From: Polytrichum commune
Lineage: Eukaryota > Streptophyta > Polytrichopsida > Polytrichales > Polytrichaceae
Length of the DNA stretch: 64,000 nt
Assembly (NCBI GenBank): GCA_950295325.1
Contig: OX485806.1
Span: forward strand, 49,161,169 to 49,225,168
Reading direction: 5' to 3'
Below the pieces are notes generated by a model. The model ran no database searches. It worked only from the letters and a program-made list of their open reading frames with translations, and was not told where the DNA came from. Shown here piece after piece: positions 55,548 through 64,000 of the stretch (the first letter of the stretch is position 1; every line of letters begins with the position of its first letter). The position numbers and the translations under genes were made by a program.

Positions 55548-57180
55548 CTACTCACATTCTACAACACCAGCAAGTTCAAGTAGGTGTGTAACCTCATTGT
55601 ACGTATATGTAGGTGCCAACACATATTTCTTCTTAGTGCCATTTACACAATGCTTGATGTCATCAGGGCAAAACCAAAATTCATACTCCACATTGTTGGT
55701 AGAACGAAATTCCTTCTTGAGCCCTTTGTATGTTGGTGCAAGTGTGTCATGTTTGCTACTCCCGACTTTGGCATTGCACATAGTCCCTGTAATGGCTTGT
55801 AATACCCAACATCGTTTAACTGAGTTGGGTGGTAATCTTGCAATGTGCCAATTGGAAATGAAACATTCAGTCTCTAAGATAGTTGTAATATGAACCACAT
55901 CATGCTCTACAAAAGTCAACGATTCATCTATGCATTGGCGAGTTGTCCGGCTGTTAGGACGAGGAATTGAATAATTCACTTTGTGCGGGTCGATGCAAGT
56001 TGAATTTTTGTTTGGTGGATCCAAATAACTCGGACCCTTCCCATGCACAATCTCTGGTTTTGGCGCCTTCTGTCCCTAGGTAAAACTTCATAGCATCTGC
56101 CAACATTTTTTGATCCCCATACTTAGCAGCTGCTTTGAGTTTCAAGGACGCAAAATCCGGGCCTTTACCATCTGATCCCCCTTTCAACCATGCCCAATAA
56201 TTTGCAATTTGCATGAAAGTACAAATCATGTCATCCACTGTTGTTTCATATAAACAAATCATCTTGTTGCCGGATTGTTGGAGCCATTTGTTGTATACAG
56301 TTTTTGTAAAGTTGCATTTTGGCATTTTTGCATGTTCTTTGATTGTCATATCCTATGAACCATACACAAGTATAGGGATAGGAAAAATGAATTATAAATG
56401 TGTTAGAATAAAAATAAATCAGCAAAAATTCAATGACATTGAATAATGTAGATTATTATACACTTACAAGTAACATATGACCACCCCATTGTCTATAACG
56501 GAAATGCCAAAATTCCAACCACTTTGAAAGGCCGAGGATGCCTTCCTCTGTGGTAGCTCCGGATGACAACCACCAAGAACAAATGACATAGTACTTAGTC
56601 TCAGCATCGCCCATTGTTTTTGCATCTTTGTAATCCTTGCAAAGTTGTTTGTGTTGAAATTGCAATGATGGTTTGATATACGTCTGTGTCACCTTATCCA
56701 AACTTGCATACTAATAAAAAAACATACACGCTCATGTGCGACCATGGGCAAAGTTTGATCACCATCACTGTAAATCATCCTCACCGCATTTCGATTAGCT
56801 TGAGCACTGAACACCATGTTCGAAATTTTGGGAAAATTCCATGATTTTGGGAAAATACAGTTTAGGTTGAGTCGACCTAAAATGTACCCACTGGGTACAT
56901 TTTAGGTCGACTCCACCTAAACTGTCATCAAATTGGGAGACTGGAAATCTCCCAAAATTTCGAATATGGTGTTACTGTCTGCCATGAACCCTTTGAAAAT
57001 TACCTTTGAAACATCATTCTCTGTCATTACAACATTCAAAATTTTCCAAAAGAGACTTTGTGTTGTACCATCCTCAGATTGTATGTCACCACACGCAATA
57101 GTCAACACTTTACAAAATCGACTATCGTACACATGACAAACAATTGTTGTCCAATCTTTCACACATTTAATATGTGTGGG
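55548..57180 (-). pseudogene. MULE-like transposase, interrupted by a foldback element
   Basis: Read on minus from about 57,180: KDWTTIVCHVYDSRFCKVLT, then FWKILNVVMTEND and FKGFMADS. The frame breaks at a 164-bp foldback insertion and resumes as SAQANRNAVRMIYSDGDQTL. Next come KPSLQFQHKQLCKDYKDA, ICSWWLSSGATTEEGI and WLEFWHFRYRQWGGHMLL, a probable intron with GTAAGT donor near 56,467, then MTIKEHAKMPKCNFTKTVY and AGKTR-type helical segments. A shift near 56,045 leads to the C-terminal frame ending LAPTYTYNEVTHLLELAGVV. This block order is that of a plant DDE (MULE-like) transposase group with a SWIM C-terminus. A classic SWIM CxC is not visible here. The same C-terminal motif occurs in the fragment at 31.4 kb. 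Clearly non-functional. Confidence 0.65.
56810..56973. mobile_element. 164-bp foldback element (MITE-like)
   Basis: The whole element is an imperfect palindrome with ~80-bp arms. The outer arms are AACACCAT(G/A)TTCGAAATTT and complement; the inner arms GTCGACCTAAAATGTACCC and complement are perfect and meet at the centre. The flanking ACTG (56,806-56,809 and 56,974-56,977) is a 4-bp duplication. Removing the element plus one ACTG rejoins the transposase frame as ADS-AQAN, so the insertion is exact. Confidence 0.85.
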
Positions 57181-57599
57181 TCACGCTCACGGGTTGAATT
57201 AAAGCTCATAATTGACAAAAAAGAAGAAGTTAGATATCAGAATTAGTCAATATGTAGGTAGTTACTAGGTTTTGAGACATCCACCTGTGGATGCAAGTTG
57301 TGTAAAAAACTGGTATTAGGTTTGGATCAACCCGGGTTTGAATCCAGTTGGTTACATTGACTGGTGCTATCCCAAATTGAGTTAATAATAAAGCATGAGT
57401 AATTTATAGGAGGATACAAAGAAGAGGTTATTACGCGGGTGTGCGTAGAATCTTCTCGATTTTTTTTTATCTTTAGAAACTTGTTATTATTTATCCGTGT
57501 GAATCAATCAAACCGCTCACGGTTGGGTCATAGTCTAAATAGAAATGAAATTAGTAAATAGAAATTAGATTTAGGTTAATTAATTAGTATGAAGAAATG

Positions 57600-58050
57600 T
57601 AGACAATGGGTGAAGAACAGCGAAGGACAATGTCAAAGGAATGAACGACAACGTAACACGACGCCGAATAGATGAAGGACAGTGAAAGACAACCTCGAAA
57701 GAATGAATGACAGCGTAGGACGACGCCGAACGGATAAAGAACAACGTAGGACGACGACGAATAGATGAATGACAACGTAAGACGACATCAAATGGATGAA
57801 TGACAACGTAAGATGATATTGAATGAATGAATGAAGGCGTAAGACAACGTCAAATATAGGACATCAACGAACAGAGGATGATATCAAACAGATAAGATGT
57901 CGAGTGGATGAAGGTATAAACGTATGACAACAACAAACAAAAGATGATATTAAACGGATGAAATGTTGAGCGGATGAAGGTATAAACGAAGGACAACAAC
58001 CAACAGAGAATAATGTTAAGCGGATGAAGTCGAGCGGATGAAAGCCATTA
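57600..58050. repeat. 31-bp minisatellite with a 66-bp higher-order tail
   Basis: Units like GATGAATGACAACGTAAGAC start at about 57,702, 57,733, 57,764 and 57,795 (31-bp step), degenerating on both sides. Downstream, GATGATAT(C/T)(A)AAAC-type units at 57,877 and 57,943 repeat at 66 bp, each with 'ggatgaaggtataaacg'. Confidence 0.8.
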
Positions 58051-58153
58051 GATCAAACGGTTGGGAAACCATGACCGTTGGATCTAGGGGTTTAGATAAT
58101 GGCGGCTAGGGTAGGGACGGCCATAAAGGCCAACCGTTAGATGAAGGTATGAT

Positions 58154-59220
58154 TTGATTTGCATAGGTTATAGCCAAGGTAACTCTTACAACAATCCGCA
58201 TCTGCAAGGCAATATCAATTTTTTTTTCATGACAGGCAAGTGCAAGGGTTCCAACCCAACCAACATGGAGGCAATGGACAACAACCTTCCCATGGAAACC
58301 AAGGCTACAACCATGATACCAACTGGAACCAATGATTCAATAGAGATGACCGTAACCTAAATTCTGGTCGTAACCAAAATAAAATTAGGGGTCAAGCCCG
58401 ACTGGGTCATCCTCATCAACCAAATTTCCAAAACGCTCGGTATGTCGACGTGAATTCCATGGACCCAATGGGCAATAGTGATCCAATCTTCCAGATAACA
58501 CTCGTTGTACTACACGAGCATAAGCCAATGGTCTTCTCTACTCTTCTTATGGGGTTGGAAAAAGAAACGGTAGATGCCGAAGTTATGACTAGAGCCCAAC
58601 GGTTAGTCAACCCCCCTATATAACACATGGTGGACCCCCTACTTTCTTGGATGGATCACCAAACTTTGTTCAATTGAACAAGGTCATTAACTCCGCCATT
58701 CAAGATGCCCTCAATGAACCCCTTCTTAACAAACCCTCTACTGAGGCAGTACCATTGGTAGAATCTGATGAAGATGAAGATGACGACGATTTGTACCGGT
58801 TTGTGGACATCTTAGAGAATAGATCAGATGGACCTTTGAAACCAAAACCTCCATATTCATCCCTTCTTCTAAACAAGACCAAGTGTGCACAAAAAAAAAC
58901 TTAAAAATGTAAGAAGAAGGGTGCGTGACTTTGACAAATAGGAGAAGGAAAAAAAATTGAAATTTTCTATCACAAAGCAATTATATAGGGCCAAAATGGA
59001 ACGACAAATGAGTAGGGTCACTTCATGTGACATCAAAGACACTGCACGCGTACTAGAATTTCCTGCAATAGAAAAAAATGAAAATGTTGAAATCGAGACG
59101 CAACATAACAAACAACCCTTCATTTTTGGAAATGATGATGATAAACGAGTGAGCAACACTACCAACGATATGTCTGACGTAGAATAAGAAAGAGAATGTA
59201 CTTCCATTTACAATGCACCG
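58154..59220 (+). other. Decayed coding-like region upstream of the paralogue
   Basis: Several short frames in changing phase. One is Q/N/G-rich (about 58,200-58,340, retroelement gag-like in composition), one acidic (ESDEDEDDDDLYRFVDI, 58,647-58,904) and one basic/acidic (58,957-59,187). A GTAAGT donor at 59,221 follows the last. Whether any is an upstream exon of the gene at 60.5 kb is unproven; none resembles exon 1 of the 37.5-kb gene. Confidence 0.35.
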
Positions 59221-59369
59221 GTAAGTTTTTGATGGTGTTATGTATAGATGAGGCAATTTCCAATTGATATCACCTCCTCAACCCCATTGGATTACCTACC
59301 TCTTCTTTGCCTATTCTATGTCGATATTATAGCCGTTGTCCCAATTTTCTTGTATATTTGTCTCTTGAA

Positions 59370-60250
59370 AAAAAATTGTGAAATAGGGGTTTCGGTACGA
59401 AAACCCTATTCCACAATATTTTTTTCAAAAAATATACTTCTAAGTAAATAATTTTGTTGACATCATAGTCGGTGTCCTCATTTCTTTTCCAGGTTTATTC
59501 TTGAAAAACATTTGTGGAATAAGGGTTTCGGTACCCAAACCCTTATTCCACAACTTTTCTTCAAACAATATACTTCTCAGTAGATAATTTTATGTTGACG
59601 CCATAGCCGGTGTCTTCATTTTTTTCTTTTTTTATTCTTAAAAAAAAATTTGTGGAATAGGGGTTTCCGTACCGAAACCCCTATTTCACAACTTTCTTTC
59701 AAACAATATATTTCTCATTCAATAATATCATGTTGACACCATAGCCGGTGTCTTCATTTTTTTTCCATGTTCATTCTTGAAAGAGAATTGTCGTATAGGA
59801 ATTTCGGTACCGAAACCCCTATTCCAGAACTTTCTTTCAAAAAAACGTTTTGGTCCTTCACCAATTTATTATGACACTACAATGAATGTCTTCAATTTCT
59901 TCTATGCGTATTTCTTAAAATAATGTTGTATATTAGGAGTTTCGGGACCAAAATTCCTATTTCAGAACTTTTTTTCAAGTATTAAAATTTCTTCTTGACT
60001 AATTTAATGTCTATGTTACAACTGTGGCATTTTTTTTTGTATGGCTATTTCTTGAAAGTAAGTCACGAAATAGGGCTTTCGGTACTACTCCATAGTTTCT
60101 TTTAGAAGAAGTACTTCTAATTTGTCAATTTCAAGTACAGGGGTTAGCCATCTGCCTCATGTTTTACCATGTTTATTTCTAAAATAAAAGCTTTGGAATG
60201 GAGATTTCGGTGCCGAAACCCTTACTCTAAAATTTACTTGAAAATAAATA
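59370..60250. repeat. ~138-bp palindromic satellite, GGTACC type (7 units)
   Basis: Palindrome centres at about 59394, 59530, 59669, 59806, 59944, 60081 and 60209 give steps of 136, 139, 137, 138, 137 and 128 bp. The best arms are AATAGGGGTTTCGG and complement around GGTACC (about 59,650-59,690). Linkers share 'atacttctcagta(g)ataat', 'gccggtgtcttcattttttt' and 'ttattcttgaaa'. It does not resemble the GGATCC satellite in linker sequence, but the unit length and design are the same. Confidence 0.9.
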
Positions 60251-60463
60251 TTATCTTTATCAAACTATTTAGGTGTTTTCAAGTCTATATGTGTGTTTTG
60301 TATTATATCAAAATGTTGATGGTTGTGTCAATTATACAGTCATGTAGGTGGCCTTTATTCATTCTTTCATTGAACTTTAAGTGTCAAGTATATTTCATTT
60401 TATAGTTTAGTTTATTTATTTATTTGAAGTTACTTATAATGTACATTTGATGTTTTGTTGTAG

Positions 60464-62110
60464 AATGGATGATTATTTGTTGCATGATCTTTTTCACTTA
60501 TTATACGTTTTTCTTTGGTTGTTAATATGTATGATTACATTTTGGCAGACATCGACATTAAAGAAACATAAAAAAAAAAGTTACAATAAACAAATTTCAA
60601 CTATTAGACCAATTCTAGAATTTGATGTTCAGTTGTTGGAGAATGAATATTTCAATGGTTATAGGGAAGGTGATTGTGTTTTGTATGTTTCTATTGTCAA
60701 CGATCGTGGGGAGAATTTATGTGTAATAAATGACAAGTTGAGATCTTGTGATCCAATATGGCAACAAGTGAACGATGTTTTTGAGTAGTCACTTTCCCCA
60801 GATGAGGATTAGAAGGTTTTTAAAGATAAAATATTTTCAATATGGGAGGGTAATCACCAAGTTATAGCATGGAGACGGCACATAGATAAAGTTCATGTTG
60901 ATGAGAAAAATTAATATTATAGTGTGGATTGTATATGCCTTAATGCAATGGATGTGACTGGCATTCTCTTAGATGCCATGAATGACGTCAATAGGTTAAG
61001 CCTGAAGCCCATTGATTTCAATTTTTTTTGTCAAATGCATTGAAGATCAATCTTATATTTATAAATTTATTTTGTTGAATATCAGATCCACGGAAATTGA
61101 TCATGTGAGGATCAATTTGGTTTATAAAATCCATTGCATTTGGAGTTTTGGGACTTTGAAGCTACAAGAATTTAAATATATTTTGTCCCCTAACGATTAT
61201 GCTAAGTGCGAGAAGAAACGCCCATGGACTACATGATATTCTCTTACTGTAGACATTTTTTCAGCTTTCACCTACAATGTGAATCTTTAAAATCTGAATG
61301 TCTACATCAATTTTATGCTCTTACATTAAGTTCTTTTATTATTTTAAACTAAAAAATTTCAATGTTGTTTTCATCGTAATGTTGTAGCAGCATCAAAAGA
61401 GGCATATTATGAGGACAAAGACAACATTCTATTGGCCCAAAGATCTTCCAAGCTTGAATTGGAGGCTACAGCAAATGCGGTGAGATAAACAACCAAAGCA
61501 TATAGGTTAAAAGAATTTGATAAACTCCTTGCAATTGCGGATCCCGCAAATGGCATTGATTTTGTGAAAGAAATAAGTATTTGTATTATTTATTTGATTT
61601 TTGTGATATGTTTTGTTTCATTGTGTATTTTATATTTAAATTTATTTTAAGGTAAATGGGCATTGGAGTTCTAATCCTAAACCAAAAATGATCTTGGAGA
61701 AATTGCAAAAAATTACAACAACTCCGGTGAATGGCAAGTATAAAGTGAAATGGTTGAAGTGGTAGAATTCATCTCCGATGACACGCGAGGCTTTGCATTT
61801 CTTGCCTCCAAATTTTATAGACAATAACCTTGATTTATGGTTGGTGAAAACATCATTTTGGGCTCAGATTATATTATGAATTATAGTTGTAAATGCATTT
61901 ATGCTTATGAAAATATCATAATTAGCGTTTTTATTTGTTAAGATAGTTATTTGACATAACGTTTTATGTATGAATTCTAATTTTTAGTTGGAGGAAGGTG
62001 TCATCAATGAGTTTCATGACATTCTACCACAATTGGGTGATGTGGTTTAGAATAACGTCCTTTATGTGATTCATTGCCACCTCCTATTGTCCATAGTTTG
62101 CAATTAATTA
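60464..62110 (+). pseudogene. Decayed paralogue of the ParB/methyltransferase-like gene
   Basis: Exon order matches the 37.5-kb gene. An AG|A exon at 60,464 (MDDYLLHDLFHLL) is equivalent to the MDLILSVDPSVDDH exon. An exon from 60,549 has RPILEFDVQLLENEYFNGYR, with a TAG and then IWEGNHQVIAWRRHIDKVH and LLDAMNDVNR. The next (from about 61,086) has EIDHVRINLVYKIH and FGTLKLQEFKYILSPNDYAK. Then EFDKLLAIADPANGIDFVKE (61,389-61,575), KPKMILEKLQKITTT and KVKWLKW, stop, ...VKTSFWAQ (61,652-61,877), and LEEGVINEFHDILPQL (from 61,988), which ends at a stop. Stops interrupt at least five exons. No methyltransferase-like exons are recognisable downstream, though frames near 62,270-62,400 keep some coding feel. 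GNHR is conserved except R to Q (GNHQ). Confidence 0.75.
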
Positions 62111-62476
62111 ACATGGTATGCAAAGATGACGAGTCTATTCAAAAATCTCCAACGAAATCTCGCTTGAGTGCATAAGTTTGTTGGTTTGAATGATTTTAAA
62201 ATTTTGGTTTTTCTTGTGTACTATTTAGTCTTCCACCAATTGTTTCTAACATTTTTGGATATTGCATGTAGAAAAATGAAGGATGCGATGTCCCCCCCTC
62301 ATCAATTGATTATCCTTGTGTATACCGAGTCTGAGGCGATACGGTTAGTAACTGTCATTACACCTCCAAGGCGAAGTAGATCTAAACATTATGATTTTCA
62401 TATCTTGACATTCATGAATATAGAGGCAAAAGAATGTAATGTTTGTGTTTGTAATAATAAGGAGAATAATAAATAA

Positions 62477-63168
62477 TAAAATATAGATACATGAAGAGGT
62501 CTTGCACATGACTTGGTATATATGTGCACATGTTTTTTTTGTTTTTGTGTGGCAATTATCTAGTTTACCCTAAACTCTAATCACTAAGAGTGATTTGTGT
62601 GACCATTGTCTAAAATTCCTAAACCCTAATGATTTCCACAACATCATTGTTTTATAGCTTTCATCATTGTTTCAAATGTTCATATGAATTGGAGCAATCA
62701 ATTGGCAAGTTAGTTTTTGGCAGGTAACATCTGTTGATGTTTGAGCTACAAATATGTGGTAATAGGATACCAAACCCACGGTGATGGGTATGTTTCTTGA
62801 ATTTTTCTCACCCTAATCCGCTCATTAATTACTGCTCACTGCTCATATGATAGCGTTCCCTGCTTGTATCTTATCATCACTTATATTTTCCCATGCCAAT
62901 GCAGTTTACAAATGTTTATATTCCTCTTACATAAAAAAGAGTCCTTGTGAATATATAAAATCATGTCCATACATACCAATGCATATTTACAAGAACCACA
63001 TCTATACATAGTATTGTTAACACAAATCCATACAAACCATTGCAAAAAAAACTTGTGCTCCAAGTTCATATTACAAAATGAAACAATTTTTTTTCCACAT
63101 TTGTGAAATGCAATTTTTATCCATCCAATGTGCACTATGCTTACAAACACATCATACTAGACATTAAT
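62477..63168. other. Intergenic DNA, no gene recognised
   Basis: AT-rich. Contains two short telomere-like fragments (CCTAAACCCTAA near 62,616) and the CTGCTCACTGCTCATA block near 62,838. No coding frame is supported. Confidence 0.5.
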
Positions 63169-63301
63169 TGTTGCAACCCTTGCTAGTGCCCTTTAATTTC
63201 TCTTGATTGCTTTGCAACTCTAGCAAGTGTCACGAGCACTAACATGCACATCCCACACACGTGCATGGTTAGCTCCCTATATCGCGGACCTCCAAGCTCA
63301 T
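63169..63301 (+). mobile_element. 5' fragment of an LTR, family A relative
   Basis: Begins TGTTGCAACCCTTGCTAG and keeps CACGAGC(A/G)CTAAC and ATGGTTAGCTCC in the order seen at 25,232-25,340. It is diverged from the other copies and stops where a family B LTR begins. Confidence 0.65.
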
Positions 63302-64000
63302 TGTCAGCCCTAAACCCCCACCCTTGTGCGTCGTAGTCCGGGTGGAAGCCTAGGGCTCACATGCATTTGTTTAACACCAATGATTCCTTGGAACTTGGAT
63401 TCTTATGCCTTCCCAGTGAAATTGTCCAACACACAAGTTTTATTCAATGCCACAAGGTTCCAAGTATTTAGAAATACTCCTGTTCCTCACAGTCATTCAG
63501 AAATCACTGATCCACAATCGCACACACTATGAGCTAATGTGCTACCCTAACCCAATCCTTTTGCCTAGAAGCAACACCAATGTTACAATTGGCTTGCCTG
63601 CATCAATTCCCACACTTAACTAATAACCTAATAATTACTCAACAAAACCATTAGCACCTCACCCCTAATGTTGGCTACCCCTAACTTCTAATACTAGTTT
63701 TCATTTAGCTGATTATCCTTAAATCCAGCTTAAACCTTGCTGGACCCACCTTGTTCAATAGTGGTACATTGCCTGAGTCCAGCAACCACGGTTCTGTCAC
63801 CTCTGCCTTCGGCAACTGGGAACCGGTATGCTCTCTCGCATTCGACTGTCGTCTCAGACCCACCACTTCCTTCTGCACTCGCCAACATCAAGCTGCCTCG
63901 GAGCCAACCCACTATGGTGGCTAATGTTCAGTCCTCCTCGCCATATCTCTGCCACCTATATCGGTAACCTCCCTGTTATCCGAGTAGTTCCCTCGGCATT
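63302..64000 (+). mobile_element. LTR, family B, running off the window
   Basis: Starts TGTCAGCCCTAAACCCCCACC with CGTAGTCCGGGTGG and CTAGGGCTCACATGC, matching the first ~60 bp of the solo LTR at 34,910. Its right end is beyond the window, so solo versus full-length cannot be decided. Confidence 0.6.

Overview
This window reads as repeat-rich nuclear DNA of a land plant. The genes are split by short GT-AG introns of 80-130 bp. Plant-type Ty1/copia, hAT, MULE-like and LTR elements are common, and an interstitial CCCTAAA telomere-type repeat is present. The MULE-SWIM and hAT protein types resemble ones I associate with seed-free plants (bryophytes, ferns, lycophytes), but I cannot fix the species. 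Almost every coding sequence is broken or belongs to a mobile element; I see no ordinary housekeeping gene, tRNA or rRNA.

Layout. 1-8.5 kb: AT-rich DNA with a decayed copia fragment, a 70-bp tandem repeat and a truncated LTR. 8,559-22,291: one 13.7-kb hAT transposon with 10-bp terminal inverted repeats and a perfect 8-bp target duplication (TTTTTCCT). It carries a broken hAT transposase plus cargo: a coiled-coil/zinc-finger gene, a short conserved gene of unknown function (here 'GEERDMF family') and a protein-kinase-like gene. 22.3-30.7 kb: gene-poor, with one LTR copy at 25.2 kb. 30.7-37.4 kb: a second GEERDMF-family gene, a SWIM zinc-finger remnant, and the 3' end of an LTR retroelement whose LTR holds a nested solo LTR (TSD TTGGA).

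37.5-47.8 kb: the most interesting locus. It is a 12-exon split gene whose inferred protein joins a ParB/Srx-like 'GNHR' region to a C-terminal region resembling a beta-class N6/N4 DNA methyltransferase. Its intron 1, its intron 6 and its 3' flank are filled with about 50 copies of a 139-bp satellite built around a near-invariant palindrome centred on CTCGGATCCGAG. A decayed paralogue at 60.5-62.1 kb has, in the intron before the homologous exon, a different satellite with nearly the same period (128-139 bp), centred on TTCGGTACCGAA. So two paralogues carry two different palindromes with the same unit length in the same gene position. That is the best candidate here for an undescribed system. 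Both gene copies carry lesions.

49.8-53.2 kb: palindrome variants, then a 104-bp satellite that looks like a palindrome-less derivative, interrupted by a solo LTR (TSD CTTAC). 53.4-64 kb: a possible F-box-like ORF, a MULE-like transposase pseudogene split by a 164-bp foldback element, a 31-bp minisatellite, the paralogue locus, and two partial LTRs at the right edge.
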